DNA of 64,000 nucleotides from an uncultured Desulfobacter sp. (GCF_963666675.1 NZ_OY762929.1:3534001-3598000); one strand, 5' to 3'. Shown: positions 38,201-46,261, counted from the first letter of the stretch. Numbers and translations are program-made. Notes: generated by a model not told the origin, from the sequence alone.

Positions 38201-41200
38201 CGGTTTTCCTCACGGCGGTGGGCCTGTGGCTGGGCAGGAGGGCCAACCGGATTCTGCAGAAATCCAGGGATGAACTTGAAAGACGTGTGACCGAAAGAAC
38301 GGCTGAACTCAAGGACAGTGAAGAAAAATTCCGGGGCATGACCGACTCCGCCCAAAGCGCCATCATCATGCTGGACGGCGAGGGGCGTGTGGATTTTTGG
38401 AACCGGGCGGCGGAAACCATTTTCGGCTGGACATCAACAGAAATTTTAGGAAAAGCCGTTGATACCTATATTATACCGAAACGATATCGCCAGGCACACC
38501 GGGAGGGGCTGGAAAATTATAAAAAAACGGGCCAGGGACGCATGATCGGCCAGCTATTTGAAATCGAGGCCCAGCGCAAGGACCGCTCCGAATTCCCCAT
38601 TGATATGGGTATCACCGGTGTCCGGTTGATGGGCAAACCCCACACCATTGCAATCATCAACGACATCACGGACCGAAAGCGTGCCGAGGAAAATCACCAG
38701 CGGGAATATCAAATCAGGTCTCTTCTAAATGAATTATTAAGCCTATCCCTGGAGGATCTCTCCCTGGATATTCTTTTAGACCGGGCCATCGAATTGATTA
38801 CATTAAAACTCAAAATAGTGTTTGAAAACCGGGGGGCGATTTTCATCACGGATTCGGAAGATGGCCTTCTCCGGCTTAAAGCCCATCGGGGATTGGAGCC
38901 ACACCTTGTGGATAAGTGCAGCACTGTGACGCCCGGAACATGTTTATGCGGGAAAGCCCTGGTGCAAAAAAAGATCGTATTTGAACATCACCAGGATGAA
39001 AAAGACGATAATGGATTTGACGCTGTTTCAGTCCATGGCCATTACTGCGTGCCCATCCTCTCCTCCGCCCATAAGGTTCTTGGGCTGCTTTCGGTTTATG
39101 TGGAAGCAGCCCATCGCTACCGGGACGACGAAGCGACCTTTCTCAAAAGCATTGCGGATGTACTTTCCGGTATCATCGAACGTAACAAAGCCGAAGAAGA
39201 GTTGCAAAAGAGCGAATCCCGGTTCAGGGAATTGGTGGAAAATTTCGGTGCCAATTATTTCTTTTACGTCCATGACACAAAAGGCATCTTTACTTACATC
39301 AGCCCGTCAGCGGCTACAATGCTGGGTCACTCCATTGAAGAATTAATGGGTCACTATAGTGAATACCTGGTCGACTCACCCATCAATGACAATGTGGATA
39401 TCAATACCCAAAAAACATTGAATGGGGAAATGGTTCCCCCGTATTTGATTGAAATGGTCACTGCATCAGGCAGGCCTTGCTTTCTGGAAGCCTCGGAATT
39501 TGCCGTATATGACCAGGATAACAATATTGTGGGGGTCCAGGGCATCGCACATGATATTACGGATCTTAAGCAGATGGAAGCCCAGCTGTTGAAGGCCAAG
39601 GAAGCGGCCGAAAATGCGACCCGGGCGAAAAGCGATTTTCTGGCCAACATGAGCCATGAAATCAGAACCCCCATGAATGCCATCCTGGGGCTCAGCCACC
39701 TGGCCCTGAAAACAGACCTGAATACCAAACAATTGGATTATATTGGTAAAATAGAGCATTCTGCCAAATCATTGCTGGGCATTGTAAATGATATCCTGGA
39801 TTTTTCCAAAATCGAAGCCGGAAAGCTGGATATGGAAATCAGGGCGTTTGATTTGAATGATGTCATGCATACCCTGTCCGGCATGATATCGTTGAAGGCC
39901 CGGGAAAAGGGCCTGGATCTGGTTTTTGATTTTGATCCTGCCACACCGGCGCTCCTGAAGGGCGATTCGCTGCGGCTGGGTCAAATTTTACTGAACCTGG
40001 CCAATAACGCCGTCAAATTTACCGAACAAGGGGAAATCGTGGTTTCCGTGGCACCGGTGTCGGTAAATGACAAAAAGATATTACTCCGGTTTGCCGTGCG
40101 TGACACAGGCATCGGTATGACCCGGGCCCAGCAGGAAACATTGTTCCAGTCCTTTCAGCAGGCAGACACCTCAACCACCCGTAAATTCGACGGCACAGGC
40201 CTTGGGTTGAGCATCTGCAAAAAATTAACTGAAATGATGGGGGGGCAAATCGGGGTGGACAGCACCCCCGGAATGGGCAGCACCTTCTTTTTCACCGCAT
40301 CCTTCCAACCGGTACAGGAATCGTTTGGCGCCACCATGGATACCGCCGGCTTGGAACGGGAGCACATGTCCACATCCCGGAGCCAAAGCGCGGTTGCGCC
40401 CGAAGGGGTTGACGGGATACAGGGGGCACGGATACTGCTGGTGGAAGATAATGAGATCAACCAGCAGGTGGCCTGCGAACTTATGGAAGGCGAAGGGTTG
40501 TTTGTATCGACGGCAGAGAATGGCCGGGTTGCCTTGGACCGGCTCCGGGAAACCGTTGAAGCGGACATGGTATTTGACGCGGTACTCATGGACCTTCAAA
40601 TGCCGGTGATGGACGGGTATACCGCTACCCGGAAGATCAAGGCAGATGACCGTTTTGCCGATCTGCCGGTCATCGCAATGACCGCAGATGCCATGAGCGG
40701 TGTTATGGACAAGGCCAAGGCGTGCGGCATGGTGGACTATTTGAGCAAGCCCATTGAACCTGCCGTCCTGTTCACCACCCTTGAAAAATGGATTACTCCG
40801 GGGGCGCGCACCTTATCGGCGCCCCATACGACGCTGCCCGGGACCGATGACTTGGCACAAGGATTATTACCGAATCTGCCGGGCATTGATGCGGAGAACG
40901 GCATCAGGCGGGTCGGCGGGAATGTGGCCGGATATAAAAAACTGTTGGCCGGGTTCATTGAAAACCAGGGGGAGGCAGATCAAAGAATCAAGGCCGCCCT
41001 GGATCAGGGGAAAAAAGATGAGGCCATCCTTGCGGCCCATACCTTAAAAGGCGTAGCCGGTAATGTGGGTGCCGGAGAGTTGTTCAGGGCTGCGAACGCC
41101 GTTGAGTCCCTGCTCAGGGAAGATGCCCCCGACAGACTGGCAAGTTCCCTTGAAAACTTAACAGACTGTCTTCATGGAACGCTGGCTCTCATCCGTCCGG

Positions 41201-41469
41201 CTCTAAATGACGGCGGACACGAACCACGTTATGAACACAGAGACATTCCCGTATCAGAACTCATTGCCGGCCTTGAAAAACTAAAGCAGCATCTTGAAGA
41301 TTGGGACATAGCCGCACAAAACCTTATGGAAAAAATGGTTGAGATGACCAAGGGCACAGCTTGGCAATCCCGGTTCACAACGCTTATAAAACATGTGCGT
41401 GCCTATGACAATGAGGAAGCGCTGGCAGATTTGGATCGTATTTTCAAACAGATAACCTCACTTCAATAA
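35263..41469 (+). CDS. Giant hybrid sensor histidine kinase: SBPx2-CACHE-PAS-GAF-PAS-HisKA-HATPase-REC-HPt
   Basis: Phosphorelay kinase of 2068 residues. After a signal peptide (about 1-28) come two successive family-3 solute-binding domains (about 88-320 and 335-560; WLAAHPKIRVHNELNWPPFN and WLEQHPALEITVDPNWMPME). A membrane helix is at about 592-615 and another at about 637-660. A second periplasmic region of CACHE type (about 665-955) follows, then a third helix (about 966-990). In the cytoplasm are a PAS, a GAF (about 1155-1310), a second PAS, HisKA with H1465 (ANMSHEIRTPMN), HATPase (GTGLGLSICKK), REC with D1777 (LMDLQMPVMDG) and HPt with H1926 (AHTLKGVAGN). About 80 residues of unassigned helical tail end the protein. 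The ATG at 35263 lies shortly after a dispersed repeat. Confidence 0.94.
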   Translation: MMIHQAKKQIVYCILLSIALLPPVSVFAKLEDSGTGVAKPPVSLSEPVSDGNKVPGEKPTGDAIDQNDIQATHSKWGGLNKENTPIHLTPKEKTWLAAHPKIRVHNELNWPPFNFNKDGVPLGFSIDFMNILARRTGLDIEYVTGEWRALLAMAYNKELDVMLNIVKAPEREKHLLFAGTYAKNPNVIVSRTTDPIANAGDLWGRKVAYPEGFFYDALLKEKFPHILRTPMKNTLSALKALQFSRVDAVVGEKAVFLYLMRENLLTGIEIKGVFDAGDPDIDKLNIAVRNDWPELRTILEKAIVSVSIQERRRLQKKWLGDAGNYAALTQEELAWLEQHPALEITVDPNWMPMEMINPETGAHEGIIADYLKLISERAGIFFKIVPATSWEKAVELVVAKEVQGFSGIKITPGRKRYLNFSNPYLTLTDVIISRRDSTAISEINDLAGKDVGVVKGYWTEQLLKNEYPELNIVTTSNTLEGLRKVASGELDAFMDDHNVAAFFINQHALFSLKLVAVTNIESTLHIALSKDLSPIPMTIINKAIDTISSKDKLDILQHWQTNRTQESASGSSSSVQTAPSAEPVNIQAVTRTMILQGVVLLVIILVLIVLLLFVMNRFFNRAFVRLLASNKAAWLGPVMVVLFLTTIIVMTQVALKVIEAQTRNNAAASLQTVVQSTHNSLLVWVENRKAAINQLAKDPVITELTKALLSVPVEKEALLNSPPLAGLRAHFNTHRDKYGDIGFSIINPGHINIGSMEDNNIGSITPIARQRKNILKRALSGETVFILPVYPVVAPDASSPPAQPATMFFAAPIMNPSGKVMAVLTLRLDPARDFKRLIQMGQIGQSGETYAFDKKGRFISFSRFTGQLEKAGLLKEGLQEILNLRVTDPGGNLSADFTPFVANAKAPLTRMAQSATAGNSDLSVDGYRDYRGIRVLGAWRWDRDLNFGLATEIDEQEALSTYRTTKTILIAVLGLTAVLSVFLTAVGLWLGRRANRILQKSRDELERRVTERTAELKDSEEKFRGMTDSAQSAIIMLDGEGRVDFWNRAAETIFGWTSTEILGKAVDTYIIPKRYRQAHREGLENYKKTGQGRMIGQLFEIEAQRKDRSEFPIDMGITGVRLMGKPHTIAIINDITDRKRAEENHQREYQIRSLLNELLSLSLEDLSLDILLDRAIELITLKLKIVFENRGAIFITDSEDGLLRLKAHRGLEPHLVDKCSTVTPGTCLCGKALVQKKIVFEHHQDEKDDNGFDAVSVHGHYCVPILSSAHKVLGLLSVYVEAAHRYRDDEATFLKSIADVLSGIIERNKAEEELQKSESRFRELVENFGANYFFYVHDTKGIFTYISPSAATMLGHSIEELMGHYSEYLVDSPINDNVDINTQKTLNGEMVPPYLIEMVTASGRPCFLEASEFAVYDQDNNIVGVQGIAHDITDLKQMEAQLLKAKEAAENATRAKSDFLANMSHEIRTPMNAILGLSHLALKTDLNTKQLDYIGKIEHSAKSLLGIVNDILDFSKIEAGKLDMEIRAFDLNDVMHTLSGMISLKAREKGLDLVFDFDPATPALLKGDSLRLGQILLNLANNAVKFTEQGEIVVSVAPVSVNDKKILLRFAVRDTGIGMTRAQQETLFQSFQQADTSTTRKFDGTGLGLSICKKLTEMMGGQIGVDSTPGMGSTFFFTASFQPVQESFGATMDTAGLEREHMSTSRSQSAVAPEGVDGIQGARILLVEDNEINQQVACELMEGEGLFVSTAENGRVALDRLRETVEADMVFDAVLMDLQMPVMDGYTATRKIKADDRFADLPVIAMTADAMSGVMDKAKACGMVDYLSKPIEPAVLFTTLEKWITPGARTLSAPHTTLPGTDDLAQGLLPNLPGIDAENGIRRVGGNVAGYKKLLAGFIENQGEADQRIKAALDQGKKDEAILAAHTLKGVAGNVGAGELFRAANAVESLLREDAPDRLASSLENLTDCLHGTLALIRPALNDGGHEPRYEHRDIPVSELIAGLEKLKQHLEDWDIAAQNLMEKMVEMTKGTAWQSRFTTLIKHVRAYDNEEALADLDRIFKQITSLQ

Positions 41470-41545
41470 TGACAGCCTGCTTTATAAAATCCACCACTTG
41501 ACAAATTTTTAAATCACTACCATCGCTTGCTATCATTTCGGTATC

Positions 41546-41566
41546 ATGCTACTAAAACAATAGCAT
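41546..41566. promoter_or_regulatory. Inverted repeat upstream of tautomerase-HxlR genes
   Basis: ATGCTA (41546-41551) and TAGCAT (41561-41566) are separated by 9 nt and lie 26 bp before the tautomerase start. The size fits a dimeric winged-helix operator, possibly for the HxlR regulator encoded two genes on. This is inference only. Confidence 0.35.
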
Positions 41567-41591
41567 TAAAATTTAACCAAAGGAAAAAATT

Positions 41592-41792
41592 ATGCCCGTT
41601 ATCACCGTCGCTATCCATCCGATTGATCAAGAGCAAAGGACGCGTTTAATCAAAGAAATAACAGACACCGCTGTGAAAATTACAAACGTTCCTGCAGACA
41701 AGTATGTGGTTTTTATTGACGAATACAAAAATGAGGCCATCGGCCTTGCAGGCAAAACACGCGCTGAAATCATTGCCGGAACATCCGATTAA
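41592..41792 (+). CDS. 4-oxalocrotonate tautomerase family protein
   Basis: Small tautomerase-superfamily enzyme of 66 residues. The proline directly after the start methionine (MPVITVAIHP) becomes the catalytic N-terminal amine after methionine removal. The rest matches the 4-OT fold length of about 62-70 residues, with the helix QRTRLIKEITDTAVK and the strand DKYVVFIDEY. The natural substrate is unknown; members isomerise enol/keto acids in aromatic breakdown or act promiscuously. The HxlR regulator starts 1 nt after its stop, so the two form an operon. Confidence 0.9.
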   Translation: MPVITVAIHPIDQEQRTRLIKEITDTAVKITNVPADKYVVFIDEYKNEAIGLAGKTRAEIIAGTSD

Positions 41793-41793
41793 A

Positions 41794-42171
41794 ATGAACT
41801 CTTTACAGCCTGGAAAAAAGGTTAGGGGATCAAATTCCGGCTCACCGCTCAACGCTCTGTTTGATCTATTAGGACGGCGTTGGGCATTGGGTATTCTCTG
41901 GTACCTCGGTGACAGTCCAAGCACATTTAGACAACTCCAGGACCGCTGCGGCGGGATTTCTCCTTCTGTCCTTAACAGCCGGCTCAAGGACCTACGCAAT
42001 GCAGAAATTGTTGCAAGGAATCTTGAAGGTTATGTGTTAACTCAAAGAGGCAAAGAGTTACGCTCATTTATTGTGCCACTTGCAAATTGGTCGGCAAATT
42101 GGTCTAAGGAGGTTTATGGTTATGAACGCCCTGGAATGAGTGAAAGACTTAAACAAGAGACAGGGGGGTAA
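41794..42171 (+). CDS. HxlR-family transcriptional regulator
   Basis: Winged helix-turn-helix regulator. I chose the ATG at 41794 (MNSLQPGKK), 1 nt after the tautomerase stop, because a longer frame starting at 41704 would run through the tautomerase gene. This gives 125 residues, the normal HxlR size. Features: LFDLLGRRWALGILWYL (first helix with the family's GRRW core), FRQLQDRCGGISPSVLNSRL (recognition helix) and wing GYVLTQRGKEL. HxlR proteins often respond to electrophiles or aldehydes and regulate a neighbouring gene, here most simply the tautomerase. Confidence 0.9.
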   Translation: MNSLQPGKKVRGSNSGSPLNALFDLLGRRWALGILWYLGDSPSTFRQLQDRCGGISPSVLNSRLKDLRNAEIVARNLEGYVLTQRGKELRSFIVPLANWSANWSKEVYGYERPGMSERLKQETGG

Positions 42172-42174
42172 AAG

Positions 42175-42342
42175 ATGGAATATCCAATCACCCCAGACAC
42201 GGTAAGTACAATAATAGAGCGTCTTAAAATCAGATTAAAAAGGGACCGATCTTTAAGGTCAATGTATTCTCAGCTAAAAGAACACTTGATGAGCCAAGAG
42301 CAGACCCCTTCATCTTACTTTTGTAAAAATAACAAAAATTAA
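42175..42342 (+). CDS. Possible small protein after HxlR gene
   Basis: A 55-codon frame begins at ATG 42175, 3 nt after the HxlR stop. The HxlR 3' end carries GGGGGG, which could act as a ribosome site. The product is short and basic (ERLKIRLKRDRSLRSMYSQL) with no recognised family. It may be real because of its tight spacing, or a chance frame. Confidence 0.35.
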   Translation: MEYPITPDTVSTIIERLKIRLKRDRSLRSMYSQLKEHLMSQEQTPSSYFCKNNKN

Positions 42343-42700
42343 GGGATTCCCTGATGGACATCTGTTTATTTCAATGATACGAGATTAAAGAAAATTTTGA
42401 TCTCCAACTGAATTTATTTTTTGTCATAAGCTATTCCATCTGAAAACCGATAGACCGGTTTGGGCTAAAACCATATCTACCCAATTCTGCCGGCTTAACT
42501 GTTCGGCGATGCAGGTGAATGCATCGATCAACAAAACAAAGAAAAGGAGAAATAAAGATGGCACTGATGGAAGCGAATTAACTGTTAATTCTTTCCCTAC
42601 AGTACCTCTATATCATCTAAAAATCCCACCTATCGTTACATTTTCTGAGAAAATAATGAGCTTGTTAAATAAGATTTTTTAAAAAAGAAAAGGCACATCG
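42343..42700. other. Intergenic stretch with a structured leader and a 7-codon frame
   Basis: No full gene. A small hairpin (AACCG...CGGTT) lies near 42435-42460. At 42558-42581 a 7-codon frame (MALMEAN, then TAA) has an excellent ribosome site (AAAGGAGA). Its stop codon sits in a near-perfect palindrome AATTAAC-T-GTTAATT at 42576-42590. It may be a leader peptide or the stump of a gene removed when the adjacent transposon arrived. Confidence 0.4.
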
Positions 42701-42826
42701 GTAGACAGCAGGAACCGCCCGATGCCTTGGCATCCTCCTCCCCCCCTTTGGGGGGGATAAGAGGGGGGGATTGTGGTATAGATTAAGTTCGCCAAAACCA
42801 TCACCACCACAACCCCGACCCTGCTT

Positions 42827-43324
42827 ATGAAAGAAAGCATAATAAGAAATCAGTCATCTGCCAAGGAAAAACAACAGGTTCGTTGCTGCCATTGTTCGAG
42901 TTCTTTGACCATCCGTAACGGAACCTATCCGCGAAATCATCCCCAAGACGACACAGAAATAAGGGTTCAGCGCTATTTGTGCAAATCGCCCCTGTGTCCA
43001 TGGAAAAGTTTTTCTGTTCTTCCTGAATCCATCATGCCGGTCGTCCGTCACACCCTTGAGGCGATATGCTGCTGCGCAGCCATGGTCAGTGCCGGAATGA
43101 ACCAGGCACAGACGGCAAGATTCTTTGGGTGCACCCGGGGTGTTGCTAAACGGCTCAGGATCTTTTCTCAAAAATTCATGCCCTGGTTTTCCCGGGAAAA
43201 GACTGTTGCCGAATGGGGGCCGGATCCGCCCTCCTTCTGGCCGGACTTTACCAGGGATGTTTCCCAGAGTTTTTTCCCTGGAAGATGGGTTAAATTACCA
43301 TCAACACAAAACATACATTGTTAA
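42827..43324 (+). CDS. Zinc-ribbon/HTH accessory protein of the transposon
   Basis: Product of 165 residues. The N-terminal half has cysteines spaced as in a zinc ribbon (RCCHCSSSL and later CKSPLCPW). The middle part (MNQAQTARFFGCTRGVAKRL) looks like a helix-turn-helix. This composition is common for small DNA-binding proteins in transposons. The C-terminal part (from about 130) is rich in Pro, Trp and Phe and could be a different frame's read-through or a genuine tail. It precedes the transposase by 58 nt. Role is inferred from position: helping recognise transposon ends. Confidence 0.6.
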   Translation: MKESIIRNQSSAKEKQQVRCCHCSSSLTIRNGTYPRNHPQDDTEIRVQRYLCKSPLCPWKSFSVLPESIMPVVRHTLEAICCCAAMVSAGMNQAQTARFFGCTRGVAKRLRIFSQKFMPWFSREKTVAEWGPDPPSFWPDFTRDVSQSFFPGRWVKLPSTQNIHC

Positions 43325-43382
43325 ATTACAGTCGGTTATGTTGATATGCCACCAATTCCAACTATCAATTAAGGAGGTGGTC

Positions 43383-44588
43383 ATGCCAATACCTGACCCA
43401 GCCGATCTCGCTGTCTGGCGATACGGCATTATCAGCAGTCTTCTTCATCGAAATGAAGAGGTAGAGACCATGGAGGAGGCACTGATCAGAATTGCCGGAG
43501 TTCAGTATCGCCGGCCTGACGGTCAATTTGTGTCCTTTTCTCCGGAAACCTTAAGAAAATGGTTTTATCGTTATCGGAACGGCGGCCTGCCGGCGTTAAA
43601 CGATGCCCAAAGGAAAAACACCGGCACCCACCATGCCGTACCCAGGGCGATCTCGGACCGATTGTTTCAACTGCGGCAGGAACATCCCAGATGGACTTTT
43701 GCCCGTTTGATCGAACAGCTGGTTCAGGATAAAGTCTGGGATATGCAGTCTCCGGCCCGTTCCACGCTTTATCGCTTTGCCCGGACATGCAACCTTCAAC
43801 GAGATCCCCATTTGACGGTGCATGATCCGGCTCGGCCCTTTCAATATCAGTTCTTTGGTCAAATGTGGACTGCAGACTTTCTTCACGGCCCAAAGATCAG
43901 AGTGAACAGCCAAAAACGCAAAACCTATCTGCATGCCATTATTGACGATGCCACAAGATATGTGGTTCATGCCGGTTTTTTTACCAGTGAGGGCACCGAG
44001 GGAATGATGATGGCACTGATGGCCACCGTTCGAACCCATGGCAAACCGCGTCGGTTCTATACGGACAACGGGGCCTGTTACGCAAGCAAACATCTTAAAT
44101 TTGTTTGTGCCAACCTGGGTATCCATCTGATCCATACGCCGCCGGGCCAACCCAGGGGAAGGGGTAAAGTGGAACGATTCTTCCGGACCGTCCGGGATCA
44201 GTTCCTTGAGGGCAAAAATGCCCCGGCCCATACTCTGGACGGGTTGAACAAGGCCTTTTCACAATGGCTGTCGACTTATCATCGGCGTATTCACAGCAGC
44301 CTGGGCATGACCCCTTTGCAGAAACGGCTTGGGCATCAAAGTGCCTGCATCCCTCTACCGGAAACGATTGATATCGAGCCTTTATTTAGAATGAAGCGCC
44401 GGTGCAAAGTTTACCTGAATAATACCGTCAGGCTTAAAAAGCGGTCCTATGAGGTGGCAGACGCCTTACCCGGCCAGCGCCTCGACATCTGGTTTATGCC
44501 ATGGAACCTTGACCGAATCTGGTACGGACCGGAAATGAAACCGGCCAAACCAATTGATCCCATCCAAAACGCATATAGAGGGAGGTAA
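43383..44588 (+). CDS. DDE (rve-type) transposase, TnsB/IS481-like
   Basis: Transposase of 401 residues. I chose ATG 43383 because AAGGAGG lies directly upstream; a longer frame from 43125 overlaps the preceding gene. The N-terminal third contains helix-turn-helix features (SPETLRKWFYRYRNGGLPAL). The RNase-H-like core has the catalytic triad D165 (TADFLHG), D228 (YTDNGACY) and E264 (GRGKVERFFRT), giving DD(35)E spacing. A C-terminal beta-rich tail follows. All three catalytic residues are present, so the enzyme may be active. It is followed after 2 nt by the ATPase gene, and the pair resembles Tn7 TnsB/TnsC. Confidence 0.9.
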   Translation: MPIPDPADLAVWRYGIISSLLHRNEEVETMEEALIRIAGVQYRRPDGQFVSFSPETLRKWFYRYRNGGLPALNDAQRKNTGTHHAVPRAISDRLFQLRQEHPRWTFARLIEQLVQDKVWDMQSPARSTLYRFARTCNLQRDPHLTVHDPARPFQYQFFGQMWTADFLHGPKIRVNSQKRKTYLHAIIDDATRYVVHAGFFTSEGTEGMMMALMATVRTHGKPRRFYTDNGACYASKHLKFVCANLGIHLIHTPPGQPRGRGKVERFFRTVRDQFLEGKNAPAHTLDGLNKAFSQWLSTYHRRIHSSLGMTPLQKRLGHQSACIPLPETIDIEPLFRMKRRCKVYLNNTVRLKKRSYEVADALPGQRLDIWFMPWNLDRIWYGPEMKPAKPIDPIQNAYRGR

Positions 44589-44590
44589 TC

Positions 44591-45427
44591 ATGCAAGACA
44601 CCCATACCATAGAACAGGCGCCCATGGCCGATTTTTTTGGCTGGAAGTACCATCCCTTTGCCGACACCTATGAACAGCGCAAACTCTGGCTACCCAAAGA
44701 GGACCTGCGCAAACTCGATACCATAAAACGTTTGCTGCACCATGGCAAAAGCACCGCACTGTGCGGCCCTTCAGGGACCGGAAAAACCACCTTGATTCAT
44801 GCATTGGTATCGGATCTGGATCGAAATGCATACCTCCCGGTTATGCTGCCCTATGCCGGTCATCCAAGAAACGGACTGACACGCATTCTTGCCCAGACCC
44901 TCGGGGTGGATATCAAAAGCCGGGGAATGCCTTTGATTACAAGGGTTCAGCAGCATATTGAATCCTTATCCAACCAGGCCAACTCACGTCATCCGGTGCT
45001 GATCGTCGATGATGCCCAGCGCATCGAATCCGACTCCCTCTGGGATCTTTGCTCTCTTCTGGTCCAAACCTCTAAACAGAGAAGCGCAGCCTCCCTTATC
45101 CTTGTCGGGGACGACTCTCTGTTCAGGCAACTTCGACTTTATGCAATGGCACCGATACGATCCCGGCTCACCGGCATTATGAAAATTAATGCCATGAACG
45201 AGTATGAAACCCAGCATTTTATCGAAATCCGTCTTAAAAATGCACAAGCTCCATCGGACCTGTTTACCAAAGAAGCAATGGATTTGATCGCAAGTTCCAC
45301 CCGGGGAAACAGACGGGACGTAATGAATATGGCGACGATCTGTCTTGAGGAGGCCTATTATCACAATGAAAAAAATGTGACCGCCGAGCTCATTTACAAC
45401 TCGGAATGGTTCAACGAATCTGAGTGA
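44591..45427 (+). CDS. AAA ATPase of the transposon (ExeA/TnsC-like)
   Basis: ATPase of 278 residues, 2 nt after the transposase stop, with GGAGG before the ATG. Walker A is GPSGTGKTT and Walker B HPVLIVDDAQRI. The N-terminal FFGWKYHPFADTYEQ resembles the ExeA-type family FGL..PF start. The C-terminal part is helical (SSTRGNRRDVMNMATICLEEA). In related transposons this protein selects the target and activates the transposase. It supports the reading of the whole unit as a TnsB/TnsC-style transposon. Confidence 0.88.
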   Translation: MQDTHTIEQAPMADFFGWKYHPFADTYEQRKLWLPKEDLRKLDTIKRLLHHGKSTALCGPSGTGKTTLIHALVSDLDRNAYLPVMLPYAGHPRNGLTRILAQTLGVDIKSRGMPLITRVQQHIESLSNQANSRHPVLIVDDAQRIESDSLWDLCSLLVQTSKQRSAASLILVGDDSLFRQLRLYAMAPIRSRLTGIMKINAMNEYETQHFIEIRLKNAQAPSDLFTKEAMDLIASSTRGNRRDVMNMATICLEEAYYHNEKNVTAELIYNSEWFNESE

Positions 45428-45498
45428 AACGGAAGCGCTTGAGAGGGGACTCCGGCGCCAGGGATAACTCAGTGCGGTAGACTGCTGTCTACATGATT

Positions 45499-45531
45499 AA
45501 AGCCGGGAGGGCAAAAGCTCTCCCGGCTTTT
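45499..45531 (+). terminator. Rho-independent terminator next to the transposon right end
   Basis: AAAGCCGGGAG (45499-45509) pairs with CTCCCGGCTTT (45520-45530) around a 10-nt loop, and T follows. It lies only 6 nt beyond the right inverted repeat of the transposon. Confidence 0.8.
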
Positions 45532-45583
45532 CTGTAATCAATTGCCAGCCGGGTAATCAAACCTGAGATTTTTATGGGATTAG

Positions 45584-46261
45584 CTCGTCGGAATCTACAA
45601 TTACCAAGACATACGCGCACAGGTAAAGCCTGGAGACATAATAGCCTTTTCGGGAAAAGGGAACTTCTCTGAAATAATTAAATGGGCTACAAGATCAGAG
45701 GTCTCTCATGTTGGTGTCGTTTATGAATCAAAGGCATTGTTTCCTGAAGGTCCACAGCCCGGCCATATAGTGGACGTTATGGAGTCCACGACACTCCATG
45801 AGGATCCAGAAACCGGAGAGCGTGTTGCCGGGGTCCAACGCAACCGTATGAGTCTTCGCGTAAAGTATTATAACGGTACCATGTGGTGGCTACCGTTGAG
45901 TCAGCAATCGCGCGAGAAGCTTGACCTTAAATCTTTTACCGACTTTCTTTTACACTCTGAAGGTAAAAAATATGACATGCCCCAAGCTATCAAATCTGCT
46001 CTTGATGCTATGGATGGGGTTTCTATTTTGAATCTGATGACCTACAATCAAGAGGATTTTGCTTCATTCTTCTGCTCCGAACTTGCTGCTGCTGCGCTAG
46101 AAGCAGGAGGAGTCATCGGGAGTATCAACGCCTCTGAAGTAACACCGATTGATCTCTGTAGTTTCAACCTTTATGCTTCGGATTATTATTGCATTAAAGG
46201 AACCAGGAAGGCCATCACGGATTATAGTATACGCTCTCCGGAGAAATTTGGAATGCAATAA
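45584..46261 (+). CDS. Papain-like (NlpC/P60 superfamily, YiiX-type) protein with missing start
   Basis: Predicted cysteine peptidase or amidase-like protein. Conserved sequence extends well upstream of the first possible start codon (TTG 45737). From 45620 on it reads VKPGDIIAFSGKGNFSEIIK, then WATRSEVSHVGVVYES. The histidine of SHVGVV and the cysteine of FASFFCSELAAAAL form the expected catalytic pair of the permuted papain fold. Between the in-frame TAG at 45581 and TTG 45737 there is no ATG, GTG or TTG. Either the first codons were removed (the transposon and a terminator end 50 nt upstream) or a rare start such as ATA is used. It may be a pseudogene. It ends in a bidirectional terminator. 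Confidence 0.75.
   Translation, partial: LVGIYNYQDIRAQVKPGDIIAFSGKGNFSEIIKWATRSEVSHVGVVYESKALFPEGPQPGHIVDVMESTTLHEDPETGERVAGVQRNRMSLRVKYYNGTMWWLPLSQQSREKLDLKSFTDFLLHSEGKKYDMPQAIKSALDAMDGVSILNLMTYNQEDFASFFCSELAAAALEAGGVIGSINASEVTPIDLCSFNLYASDYYCIKGTRKAITDYSIRSPEKFGMQ

Larger units (their letters stand above)
42701..45492 (+). mobile_element. Three-gene transposon with DDE transposase and AAA ATPase
   Basis: The three genes, all forward, lie between 11-bp inverted repeats: GTAGACAGCAG at 42701-42711 and its complement CTGCTGTCTAC at 45482-45492. Inside are a zinc-ribbon protein, an rve-type transposase and an ATPase, an arrangement like the TnsB/TnsC pair of Tn7-like and Tn552-like elements. 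No target duplication can be seen: the flanking bases differ. The boundaries are therefore provisional, and the true ends could lie slightly further out. Confidence 0.7.

Noticed and set aside
42435..42557. Possible riboswitch (c-di-GMP type) before the 7-codon frame
   Set aside because: The order of short conserved blocks of known riboswitch classes could not be matched; only a small hairpin is visible.
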